A DNA stretch of 34,256 nucleotides from Novosphingobium panipatense (GTDB taxonomy: Bacteria; Pseudomonadota; Alphaproteobacteria; Sphingomonadales; Sphingomonadaceae), in NCBI RefSeq assembly GCF_002149965.1, contig NZ_MSQB01000002.1, positions 260,771-295,026 on the forward strand, written 5' to 3'. Below, one piece after another: positions 14,557 through 22,118 of the stretch. Position numbers and translations under genes: made by a program. Within the stretch, counting starts at the first letter, position 1. Each line of letters begins with the position of its first letter. Below the pieces are notes generated by a model, which did not search any database, had not been told where the DNA came from, and saw only the letters and a program-made list of their open reading frames with translations.

Positions 14557-15351
14557 ATGATCCTCTATGCCCCCAGCAACGAGCCGATGCCGGCGGACGG
14601 CCCGAAAGTGATACCGGCGGCAACCCTGGTGATCTTCCGCAATGCCGCCCATGGCGGTCCCCCCGAATTGCTGATGGTCCAGCGCGCGCAAGCGATGCGT
14701 TTTGCCGGCGGCGCAGCGGTCTTTCCCGGTGGCCGCGTCGATCCCGCCGACCGCGAGCTTGGCGCTGCGCTGATGCCGGATCAGCCGATCGAGCTGGCGG
14801 CCGCGCGGATCGCCGCCATTCGCGAGACCCTGGAAGAGACCGGCCTCATGGTCGCCACCCGCCGTCCGGTCACGGCCGAGGAAGCGGCGCAGGGGCGCCT
14901 CATGCTGCTGGAATGCGGCGCGCTCGCCCCGGTGCTGGAGCGTTTCGGCTGGGACCTCGCCCCCGAACGCCTGGTTCTCTATGCCCACTGGTGCCCGCCA
15001 TGGGACAAGGGCTTCGACACCCGTTTCTTCGTCACCGATCTCGGCACCGGCGCCGTAGACGTGACCGTCGACGCCACGGAGAACACGCGGCTGTTCTGGA
15101 CCAGCGCCGCAGAGGCGCTCGCCATGGCCGCGCGCGGGGAGATCGCCGTGATCTTTCCCACCCGCCGCAATCTGGAACGGCTGGCCCGTTATGGCAGCCA
15201 CGAGGACGCGATCGCCGATATCGCCCGCCACCCCGTCGAACGCATTCATCCCGGCATCGAGATGGTCGATGGCGAGGCGTGGCTGATGATCCCGGACGGC
15301 CACGGCTATCCGGTGCGCGGCCAGCTCAAGGCCCTGGCCGATCGCGGTTGA
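14557..15351 (+). CDS. NUDIX hydrolase, NUDT7/NUDT19-like
   Basis: A 264-aa NUDIX-fold protein. The NUDIX box is visible near residues 55-102 as GGRVDPADRE, an insertion of about 25 residues, and then the catalytic AAIRETLEETGL (REx2EExG). The insertion inside the box, and the overall length, resemble the NUDT19/NUDT7 group, whose members hydrolyse coenzyme A or acyl-CoA diphosphates. The early ATLVIFRN segment and the WCPPWDKGFDTRFF region also fit that group. Substrate is inferred from resemblance only. It stands alone, downstream of a hairpin-rich gap and converging on the MFS gene. Confidence 0.88.
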   Translation: MILYAPSNEPMPADGPKVIPAATLVIFRNAAHGGPPELLMVQRAQAMRFAGGAAVFPGGRVDPADRELGAALMPDQPIELAAARIAAIRETLEETGLMVATRRPVTAEEAAQGRLMLLECGALAPVLERFGWDLAPERLVLYAHWCPPWDKGFDTRFFVTDLGTGAVDVTVDATENTRLFWTSAAEALAMAARGEIAVIFPTRRNLERLARYGSHEDAIADIARHPVERIHPGIEMVDGEAWLMIPDGHGYPVRGQLKALADRG

Positions 15352-15365
15352 CCCGCGATCGGCTT

Positions 15366-15451
15366 AAGAGCCTGTTTGAAAATGCCCTAAAGGGGCATTT
15401 TTGTGCGGCACCGGCAAAATCCGCCTACGGCGGATTTTCAAACAATCTCTT
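15366..15451. repeat. Composite inverted repeat, copy A
   Basis: A symmetric 86-nt element between two convergent stops. Its ends are imperfect inverted repeats (AAGAG, two variable bases, TGTTTGAAAA on the left; its near-complement on the right). A left hairpin AAAATGCCC/GGGCATTTT (15379-15401) and a right hairpin AAAATCCGCC/GGCGGATTTT (15416-15438) flank the core GCGGCACCGG. Related copies are at 25224, 27755 and 29556. Confidence 0.85.
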
Positions 15452-15459
15452 ACAGGAAA

Positions 15460-16728
15460 TCAGGCAGGTTCGGGTTCCGGCTCGGGCCCTGCGAGCGGTC
15501 CTTCGATTTTCGGTCCGGTCGCACCGTAGAGCCCCAGCACCACGGCCAGCACGAAGAACACCGTCATCGCCTTGATGGCCGGATCGTAGCTGCCCGTCAG
15601 CGAGAATGCCTTGGCCGATCCGATCACCGAAGAGGCGATGAAAGGCAGGCCGATCAGCGTATTGAGCCCGAAACCGCGGCTGTAGCTCGCTTGCCCGAAG
15701 CTGTCCGACAACCCCCGCCCCAAAGTCGGGATCGCGCCGCCTCCGTGCAAGCCGATCAGACCGACGACCACGGCGGTCACCGCGAAAGGCGGATGGAACA
15801 ACAGGATCGCCCAGAGCAGTGCGCAGTTGAAACCGATCAGCGCCAGCGAGCGGCCTCCACCGAGCCGGTCGGCGATCCAGCCGAACATGACCGATCCAAA
15901 TATGCCGGCAAGCGACATGACCGACTGCAATTGCGCCGATTCGGCCCGCGTAAAGCCCCAGGATTCGCCCATCGGCACCAACAGCGAACCCAGCATGACC
16001 GAACTCGCCATGCTGGCGACCGCTGCCAGGCAGAGCGCCCAGAACCGGGGCCTCGCAAGCAGTTGGGCGACGCTGAGCGACCCGTCCGAAGTGCGCCTGT
16101 CGCGCGAGACCGGGGCTACCGTTTCCTGCCCCGGCGGATGATCGACCGCCAGAAGGCTGAGCGGGACGAGGATCGCTGCAGTGACCAGCCCGATCGCCAT
16201 GTAGAGCGTGGTGGGTGCCATGCCGTCCAGCGCCTTGTGCAGGAGCCAGGGCATGACCGCGATGACGACCGGCAGATGGACCACGCCCAGCGCCAGCCCG
16301 CGATTGCGGTGGAACCAGCGCGTCACCAGCGTCGCCGGGCCCACCGAGCCTGCAAGGCTGAGCGCAGGGCCGAAAAACAGGCCATAGGCGACAAGATAGA
16401 GCGCATAGCTATGGGTGAGCGCCAGCAGGACGTAACCCGCCGCGGCCAGCAACGCGCCCGCCAGCAAGAGCAGCCGCAGCGAGACTTTCGCGATCAGCAC
16501 GCCCACGAAAGGCGCCAGTATCGACGATCCGACAAGGACCAGTGGAATCCCAGCCGCGGCCGCTTCGCCGCTGACGCCGAGCCGCTGTTCTACCGATGCC
16601 AGCATGATCCCGAAGGATCCCATTATCGTACCGATAACCAGATTGTGCGCGACCCCCGCGATCACGCCCATGCGGACGGCCAGAGGGTGGTTCGGAATAT
16701 CCGGCGCATTGCCGGCTGCATGGGCCAT
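15460..16728 (-). CDS. Major facilitator superfamily transporter
   Basis: A 422-aa protein with about 12 hydrophobic segments split 6+6 by a cytoplasmic loop near residues 200-225, the MFS plan. Motif A-like signatures are seen as GWIADRLGGGRSLAL after the seventh segment. The first half contains TRWFHRNRGLALGVVHL, typical of the monocarboxylate / oxalate-formate-antiporter-like branch. The C-terminus ends in a Glu-Pro run (PEPEPEPA). Substrate cannot be assigned. ATG 16728 is the only sensible start (MAHAAGNAPDIPNHPLAVRM). No cognate enzyme gene is adjacent. Confidence 0.87.
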   Translation of the reverse strand: MAHAAGNAPDIPNHPLAVRMGVIAGVAHNLVIGTIMGSFGIMLASVEQRLGVSGEAAAAGIPLVLVGSSILAPFVGVLIAKVSLRLLLLAGALLAAAGYVLLALTHSYALYLVAYGLFFGPALSLAGSVGPATLVTRWFHRNRGLALGVVHLPVVIAVMPWLLHKALDGMAPTTLYMAIGLVTAAILVPLSLLAVDHPPGQETVAPVSRDRRTSDGSLSVAQLLARPRFWALCLAAVASMASSVMLGSLLVPMGESWGFTRAESAQLQSVMSLAGIFGSVMFGWIADRLGGGRSLALIGFNCALLWAILLFHPPFAVTAVVVGLIGLHGGGAIPTLGRGLSDSFGQASYSRGFGLNTLIGLPFIASSVIGSAKAFSLTGSYDPAIKAMTVFFVLAVVLGLYGATGPKIEGPLAGPEPEPEPA

Positions 16729-16878
16729 GGCTCTCTCTCCCAGATGGCGACCAGATGGCTAAGTGCCGGCTTTTGCCGGGCATGACTTTGCCGGGAGGAT
16801 AGGGCTCGGCGCCGTGCTGGCGAGGAGATTGGACGCGGCGCGGGGAAATAACGCCCTGGCGTAGCAGGCCGGAAGCGA

Positions 16879-17208
16879 TCAGCCGACCGCGCGCCACTCC
16901 GGCGTGAAAGTCGCGTGAAGGCGGACGAGATGATCCACGACCGGCGTGTAGAGCGGACAGTCGAACTCCACCCCGGCGCAGTTGCCGCTTACCCAGCGGA
17001 CGATGCCGGTCAGCCCCTCCAGCCCCTGCGGCCGGATCACCAGACGCATGCCGACTCGAAAGAACAGCCCCGTCACGCGCAGGCAGCAACCTTCGGCGGT
17101 GATGTCGGAAATCTCGCCCTGGTCGCGCAAGCCATTGGCAGTGCGGCATTGTGCCGCGAGGGAGACCGGCTGCCGTCTGGATCTGCGCTGGAGGAAGGGG
17201 CGATTCAT
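16879..17208 (-). CDS. PilZ-domain protein, possible c-di-GMP receptor
   Basis: A 109-aa single-domain PilZ protein. The two c-di-GMP-binding patterns are recognisable: an Arg-rich RRSRRQPV near the N-terminus (RxxxR) and ISDITAEGCCLR (the D/N-x-S/T-x-x-G motif) about 25 residues on. The beta-barrel ends with GIVRWVSGNCAGVEFD. Such stand-alone PilZ proteins relay c-di-GMP level to motility, polysaccharide or other targets. No target gene is evident nearby. The 150-bp gap between this gene and the MFS start shows repeated GCCGG motifs but nothing I can name. Confidence 0.87.
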   Translation of the reverse strand: MNRPFLQRRSRRQPVSLAAQCRTANGLRDQGEISDITAEGCCLRVTGLFFRVGMRLVIRPQGLEGLTGIVRWVSGNCAGVEFDCPLYTPVVDHLVRLHATFTPEWRAVG

Positions 17209-17243
17209 GCTGCCGATTATCGCACGAACCGGTTGATCAACCC

Positions 17244-18239
17244 TTAAGCAGGCGCCTGAACGCCCGAGCCTTCGACCGCTTCGGCCTTGGCGGCCAGCCG
17301 CTTGGCCAGGACCGCGCAGACCATCAGCTGGATCTGGTGAAAGAACATCAGCGGCAGGATGATCGCACCCACTTGCGCGGCGGGGAAAAGCACGCCCGCC
17401 AGCGGCACGCCCGTGGCGAGGCTTTTCTTGGAACCGCAGAACAGGATCACCACGCGGTCCTCATGGCTGAAGCCCAGCAGGCGCCCCAGCACGTTGCCGA
17501 TCACCATGATCGCCGCCAGCAGCGCCAGCGAGAGGGCGGCGATCAGCGCCAGTTCCTGCACCGTCACCTTCTGCCACAGCCCTTCCAGCACGGCGGCCCC
17601 GAAAGCGGTGTAGACCACCAGCAGGATCGACCCCCGGTCGGTGTAGCCGAGCAGCTTCTTGTGGCGCTGCACGAAGCCGCCGATCCACGGACGCAGCAGG
17701 TGCCCCGAAACGAAGGGCAACAGCAGTTGCAGCGAGATCGAGATGATCGGGTCGGTGGAAAAGCCCTGCGCCTTGCCGGTGATGAGCAGCGCCGTCAGCA
17801 CCGGGGTGATGAATATGCCCGCCAGGTTCGAAAACGAGGCACTGCACACCGCCGCCGCGACGTTGCCTCCGGCAATCGCGGTGAAGGCGATGGACGACTG
17901 TACGGTCGAGGGCAGGAGCGTCAGGAACAGGACGCCGGTGGCCAGCGACGGCTCAAGCCCCGGAATCGCCCTGATCCCCAGGCCCAACAGCGGGAAGATC
18001 ACGAAAGTCAGGCAGGCGACTGTCAGATGCAGCTTCCACGCCCGCGCCCCGTCGAGGATCGCCTCGCGCGAGAGCTTGGCGCCGTGAAGGAAGAACAGCA
18101 GCGCAATCCCGGCATCGGCCACGCCCCCTGCGATTCCCGCCCAGATGCCGCGCGCGGGCAGCACCGAGGCAAGGCCGACGGTCGAAACCAGCATGAGCAG
18201 ATAGGGGTCGATGTTCAGGCGCGAGAGCAGGCTTTTCAT
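17244..18239 (-). CDS. Bile acid:sodium symporter-like transporter (YfeH/SBF-like)
   Basis: A 331-aa protein with about ten hydrophobic segments, of the SBF-like branch of the BASS superfamily (E. coli YfeH, yeast Rch1). Features are FFLHGAKLSREAIL early on, PSTVQSSIAFTAIAGGNVAAA in the middle (the crossover region) and CGSKKSLATGVPLAGVLFP, typical of this branch. The substrate is unknown; relatives affect calcium or organic-anion handling. ATG 18239 is the start. It is on the minus strand behind tRNA-Arg. Confidence 0.9.
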   Translation of the reverse strand: MKSLLSRLNIDPYLLMLVSTVGLASVLPARGIWAGIAGGVADAGIALLFFLHGAKLSREAILDGARAWKLHLTVACLTFVIFPLLGLGIRAIPGLEPSLATGVLFLTLLPSTVQSSIAFTAIAGGNVAAAVCSASFSNLAGIFITPVLTALLITGKAQGFSTDPIISISLQLLLPFVSGHLLRPWIGGFVQRHKKLLGYTDRGSILLVVYTAFGAAVLEGLWQKVTVQELALIAALSLALLAAIMVIGNVLGRLLGFSHEDRVVILFCGSKKSLATGVPLAGVLFPAAQVGAIILPLMFFHQIQLMVCAVLAKRLAAKAEAVEGSGVQAPA

Positions 18240-18335
18240 GAGACCTCTCTAAGCGCGCCTGCCGCCGAGCAAAACCCCGCCATGCCGCGCCACGCGCACA
18301 AAAACTTGAAATCCTGCGTCCCGTTACTCGGGAAT

Positions 18336-18412
18336 TGGCGCGCCCGACAGGGTTCGAACCTGTGACCCCAAGCTTAGAAGGCTCGTGCTCTATCCAGCTG
18401 AGCTACGGGCGC
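18336..18412 (-). tRNA. tRNA-Arg, anticodon TCT
   Basis: Read on the minus strand, the 77 nt fold as a cloverleaf: acceptor GCGCCCG (18412-18406) pairs with CGGGCGC (18346-18340), D-stem GCTC/GAGC, anticodon stem CGAGC/GCTTG with loop CTTCTAA (anticodon TCT, reading AGA), and T-arm with GGTTCGAACCC. The discriminator G and CCA are encoded (18339-18336). It is isolated between two divergent genes. No integrase or attachment-site repeat is seen beside it. Confidence 0.96.
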
Positions 18413-18511
18413 GCGTCGCGCTCCCCATAGCGCGGTTCGCCGTTCACGCAAACCGCATGAACGGTTCAACTTGTGCTTTGCGGCATCGCAGCAGGAGGTT
18501 ACGCACAGCGA

Positions 18512-19351
18512 ATGAGCGAAGCAGACCTTCCCGCCGGCCACCTTTCCCGCGCCCAACTTTCCCGCATCGACGGCATGACCGGCGCCCGCCGCCATTTCCG
18601 CTATTTCGATTTCGTGATGGTCGCCTTCGTGGTGATCCTGCTGCTCTCCAACCTGATCGGCGCGGCGAAGCAGGCGCAAGTGGACTTTCCGCTGCTGGGG
18701 CCGGTCACCTTCGGCGCGGGCGTGCTGTTCTTCCCGGTTTCCTACATCATCGGCGACGTGCTGACCGAAGTATACGGCTATGCCAATGCCCGCCGCTGCA
18801 TCTGGGCGGGCTTCTTCGCGCTGCTGTTCATGGTGCTGATGAGCGTGGTCGTGGTGGAAATACCCGCCAATCCCGAATGGGCGCTCGCCTCCGCCACGTA
18901 CACGGTTGCGGGCCGGGAAGTGACGGCACCCAACCAGGCGGCCTATTACGCGATCTTCGGCCAGACCCCGCGCATCGTCTTCGCCTCGGTCTGCGCATTC
19001 TGGGCGGGCGAATTCGTGAACTCCTTCGTGCTGGCGCGCATGAAGGTCATGACCCAGGGCAAGCACCTGTGGACCCGCACGATCGGCTCCACGGTGTTCG
19101 GCCAGGGCGTGGACAGCGCGCTGTTCTACCCGCTCGCCTTCCTGGGCGTAGCCGGGTTCACGCCGCATTCCATTGCCTTGCTGGCGGTGACCCAGTGGCT
19201 GATCAAGACCGGCTGGGAAGTGGTGCTGACTCCGGTGACCTACCTCGTCGTCGGCTGGCTGAAGTCGCGCGAAGGCGTGGACGTGTTCGATCGCAATATC
19301 GACTTCTCGCCTTTCGCCAAGGCGCGCAAGACAGGGACAATCCCGGAATAA
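18512..19351 (+). CDS. Queuosine precursor transporter (YhhQ/QueT family)
   Basis: A 279-aa membrane protein of the Vut_1/YhhQ family, which imports the queuosine precursors preQ0/preQ1. Typical segments are LLLSNLIGAAK after the first charged region, PVSYIIGDVLTEVYGYANARR (the conserved GDxxTExYG motif) and TIGSTVFGQGVDSALFYPLAF near the end. About six hydrophobic segments are present. ATG 18512 is chosen; a GGAGG lies upstream at a somewhat long spacing of about 13 nt. The recF gene follows after 53 bp, so the two may be one transcript. Confidence 0.9.
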   Translation: MSEADLPAGHLSRAQLSRIDGMTGARRHFRYFDFVMVAFVVILLLSNLIGAAKQAQVDFPLLGPVTFGAGVLFFPVSYIIGDVLTEVYGYANARRCIWAGFFALLFMVLMSVVVVEIPANPEWALASATYTVAGREVTAPNQAAYYAIFGQTPRIVFASVCAFWAGEFVNSFVLARMKVMTQGKHLWTRTIGSTVFGQGVDSALFYPLAFLGVAGFTPHSIALLAVTQWLIKTGWEVVLTPVTYLVVGWLKSREGVDVFDRNIDFSPFAKARKTGTIPE

Positions 19352-19404
19352 ACCGCCCGCCGCGCTTGGCAGGACCGGCCCGCGCCGGTAGGCCGCGTGA
19401 GGCC

Positions 19405-20508
19405 ATGCTCGACCGCATTCTCCTGTCCCGTTTCCGCAACCACCGTGAGACCGCGGTGGAAGGCACGGCCCAGTTCAACCTGCTGGTGGGCGAGAACGGC
19501 GCGGGCAAGACCAATGTGCTGGAGGCGATCTCGCTGCTTTCGCCGGGCCGGGGGCTGCGGCGCGCAGGGCTGGCCGACATGCCGGGGCAGCAATTCGACG
19601 GCGGTTTCGCGGTAAGCGCAGCGCTGACGCCGCCGGGCACGCCTCAGGGCGAGGAACCGGTGCAGCTGGGCACCGGCGTCCTGCCGGAGCGCCCCGGCAG
19701 GCGCCTCGTCCAGATCAACGGCGCCGAGGCACCGGCGGTGCGGCTGGCCGAATGGCTGTCGATCGGCTGGCTGACCCCGGCGATGGACCGGCTTTTCGTC
19801 GAAGGCGCGGGTGCGCGGCGGCGCTTTCTCGACCGGCTGGTGCTGGCGGTGCGGCCGGACCATGCCGGTAATGCCACCCGGCTCGAAAATGCCCTGCGCG
19901 AGCGCAATCGCCTGCTCTCGGACGACCTGCCGCCCGATCCGCGCTGGCTAGATGCGATCGAGATGCAGCTTGCCGAAGCCGGGGCCATGGTCGCGGCGGC
20001 CCGCGCCGAACTGGTGGAACGGCTGGAGCAGGCGCTTGGCGCCCTGCCCGATTCGCCTTTCGCGCGCCCGTCGCTCGCCTATCAACCGGGCGGACCGATC
20101 GAGGCCGAAGCCCTCGCCCGCGCCCTGCGGAGCGGCCGCCCGCGCGAGCGCGCGGCACAGCGCACGCTCACCGGGCCGCACCGCGACGAAGTGCTCGTCA
20201 CCATGGCGGGCAAGGACCAGCCTGCCGCCGAATGCTCCACCGGCGAACAGAAGGCGATGCTGATCGCCATAACCCTGGCCCATTCGCAGCTGCTCGAAAC
20301 CAGCCTGGAACAACGCCCGCGCCTTCTGCTGCTGGACGAAGTGGCCGCCCATCTCGACCCGCTGCGCCGCGAGGCCCTGTTCGACCGCCTTCGCGCCGGT
20401 TCCGCGCAAGTCTGGCTGACCGGCACCGAACTCGCTCCGTTCGAGGCTATCGCCAACGAGGCGGCAGTATGGGAAGTCAGTTCGGGCTCGCTGCGCCGAC
20501 TGGACTAG
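19405..20508 (+). CDS. recF: DNA replication and repair protein RecF
   Basis: A 367-aa SMC/ABC-type ATPase that helps load RecA at gaps in the RecFOR pathway. It shows the Walker A GENGAGKTNVLEAI, a signature-like STGEQKAML (about residue 278) and the Walker B LLLLDEVAAHLD. Start MLDRILLSRFRNH matches the usual RecF N-terminus (LxxLxLxxFRN). Length fits E. coli RecF (357 aa). ATG 19405 follows GTGAGG. It is not next to dnaA-dnaN-gyrB here, as is common in alphaproteobacteria. Convergent with tesA. Confidence 0.95.
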   Translation: MLDRILLSRFRNHRETAVEGTAQFNLLVGENGAGKTNVLEAISLLSPGRGLRRAGLADMPGQQFDGGFAVSAALTPPGTPQGEEPVQLGTGVLPERPGRRLVQINGAEAPAVRLAEWLSIGWLTPAMDRLFVEGAGARRRFLDRLVLAVRPDHAGNATRLENALRERNRLLSDDLPPDPRWLDAIEMQLAEAGAMVAAARAELVERLEQALGALPDSPFARPSLAYQPGGPIEAEALARALRSGRPRERAAQRTLTGPHRDEVLVTMAGKDQPAAECSTGEQKAMLIAITLAHSQLLETSLEQRPRLLLLDEVAAHLDPLRREALFDRLRAGSAQVWLTGTELAPFEAIANEAAVWEVSSGSLRRLD

Positions 20509-20647
20509 GGCGGATCGACATTCAGCCCATGCGGGCCTGCGAAGCGCGATTTCCTGCGCTTCGGTGCTCACGGACCGAAAGTCCGCTGCGCTCCGATGCT
20601 CGAAAATCACGCTTCTCGGCTCCACCTGAACTGAATATCGATCCGCC
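20509..20647. repeat. Long inverted repeat filling the recF-tesA gap
   Basis: The 17-nt left arm (GGCGGATCGACATTCAG, 20509-20525) and right arm (20631-20647) pair with one mismatch. A second nested pair (GAAGCGCGATTT / AAATCACGCTTC) adds 12 bp with one mismatch. The element begins on the base after the recF stop and ends on the base before the tesA stop on the other strand. It probably serves both genes as a transcript end. Confidence 0.85.
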
Positions 20648-21370
20648 TTAGGTCGACTTGCGGGGCAGCGCCGCCGCCACATCGTCCACCGTCGCCGTCA
20701 CGATCGCGTCGATGCCCAGTGCCGTCGGATGGACGTGGTCCTTCTGCATCAGGTCCGGCTTGTCGATCACCGGCTGGAGGAAGAACGGCACCAGCGTCGC
20801 GCCATATTCCTGCGCAAGCTGCGGGTAGATCGGGTTGAATTTCTCCGCATAGTCCTTGCCGAGATTGGGCGCCGCCATCATGCCCAGCAGCACGACGCGG
20901 ATATTGTCGCCCTTCAGCCGCTTGAGGATGGCTTCGAGGTTGCGGCGCGTCTCGGCAGGCGGCAGCGATCGCAGCATGTCGTTGCCGCCCAGGCTGACGA
21001 TGGCGAGTTCGGGCTTGGGAGACTGGCTGCCGAGCGTGAAGTCGAGCCGCTCCAGGCCCGCTGCCGTGGTATCGCCCGAGACCCCGGCATTGGCGATCTT
21101 GGCATTCACCCCGCGCGCGCGCAGCGCCTGTTCGAGACGGTCGGGATAGCTCTCTCCGTCGTCCAGGCCGTAGCCCGCCAGCAGCGAATCGCCGAAGGCC
21201 AGGATCGGTCGCTCCGGCCCCATCACGGGAATCGCGGGCGGCGCATCGACCGCGCTCTGCGTCTGCTCCTGCGCGGGAGCCGCCGCACTGTCCCTCGAAT
21301 TGTCACAGGCGCTCAGCAGCACCGGTAACAGCAGAGAGGGCACCAGCAGGATTTTCGCGTGAGCGCGCAA
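20648..21370 (-). CDS. tesA: Arylesterase / TesA-like SGNH lipoprotein
   Basis: A 240-aa SGNH-family hydrolase related to E. coli TesA (acyl-CoA thioesterase I / arylesterase). Block I GDSLLAGYG holds the nucleophile Ser; the block III region GGND and the C-terminal DHVHP with the catalytic Asp-His are present. The N-terminus has a lipoprotein signal peptide with lipobox LLSAC, so it is probably a membrane-anchored periplasmic lipoprotein. The start is TTG 21370, backed by AAGGAG at good spacing. It diverges from ybbA with 37 bp between starts, the conserved tesA-ybbA-ybbP neighbourhood. Confidence 0.92.
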   Translation of the reverse strand: MRAHAKILLVPSLLLPVLLSACDNSRDSAAAPAQEQTQSAVDAPPAIPVMGPERPILAFGDSLLAGYGLDDGESYPDRLEQALRARGVNAKIANAGVSGDTTAAGLERLDFTLGSQSPKPELAIVSLGGNDMLRSLPPAETRRNLEAILKRLKGDNIRVVLLGMMAAPNLGKDYAEKFNPIYPQLAQEYGATLVPFFLQPVIDKPDLMQKDHVHPTALGIDAIVTATVDDVAAALPRKST

Positions 21371-21407
21371 GGCTTTCTCCTTGAACTACGAGGCTTTGCC
21401 TACCCAT

Positions 21408-22118
21408 ATGGGGCAAGTGAGCGATCCTTCCCAGCCCCCCGCCCCGTCAATTCTTGCGCAGGACCTGCGCCTCACCCTCGGCAGCGGCACAAGCGCGGTC
21501 GAAATCCTGAAGGGCATCGACCTTGTCGTGCCGCAGGGGCAGACCTTGGCGCTGCTGGGGCCTTCGGGGTCCGGCAAGTCCTCGCTGATGTCGGTTCTGT
21601 CCGGGCTGGAGCGGGCAAGTTCCGGGGCGCTGAGCGTGGCCGGGCAGGATTTTTCGGCCATGGACGAGGATGCGCTGGCACAGGCGCGCAGGGGGCGGAT
21701 CGGCGTCGTGCTCCAGGCCTTCCACCTGCTGCCGACGATGACGGCGCTGGAAAACGTGGCCACCCCGCTGGAACTCGCAGGGCTTGACCATGCCCGCGAA
21801 CGGGCCGAGGCGGAACTCGCCGCCGTCGGCCTCGGCCACCGGCTTTCGCACTATCCCGCCCAGCTTTCCGGCGGCGAACAGCAGCGCGTGGCGATCGCCC
21901 GCGCGCTGGCACCGCGCCCTTCGCTGGTCTTCGCCGACGAGCCGACCGGAAATCTCGACGCCGCCACCGGCGCCACGATCGTCGACCTGCTGTTCGCCCG
22001 CCGCGCGGAAGCGGGCGCGACCCTGCTCATCATCACCCACGACGAAAGCCTCGCCCACCACTGCGAGCGGGTCGTGACTCTGGCCGACGGCCGGATCGCG
22101 AGCGACCGACTTGCCTGA
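21408..22118 (+). CDS. ybbA: ABC transporter ATP-binding protein YbbA
   Basis: A 236-aa ATPase of the LolD/MacB-like class. Walker A is GPSGSGKSS, the signature is LSGGEQQRVAIARAL, Walker B is LVFADEPTGNLD, and the switch His is in IITHD. It pairs with the large FtsX-type permease that follows, overlapping it by 8 nt. I chose ATG 21408; GTG 21417 is also possible and no strong ribosome-binding site decides it. The E. coli counterpart also lies beside tesA. The substrate is unknown; export of lipids or of toxic compounds has been suggested for the family. Confidence 0.92.
   Translation: MGQVSDPSQPPAPSILAQDLRLTLGSGTSAVEILKGIDLVVPQGQTLALLGPSGSGKSSLMSVLSGLERASSGALSVAGQDFSAMDEDALAQARRGRIGVVLQAFHLLPTMTALENVATPLELAGLDHARERAEAELAAVGLGHRLSHYPAQLSGGEQQRVAIARALAPRPSLVFADEPTGNLDAATGATIVDLLFARRAEAGATLLIITHDESLAHHCERVVTLADGRIASDRLA

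Noticed and set aside
16755..16795. Repeated GCCGG motifs upstream of the MFS gene as an operator
   Set aside because: The motifs are short, unevenly spaced and expected in DNA of this base composition.
18336..18412. tRNA-Arg as an integration site for a genomic island
   Set aside because: No integrase, no second copy of the tRNA 3' end and ordinary housekeeping genes on both sides.
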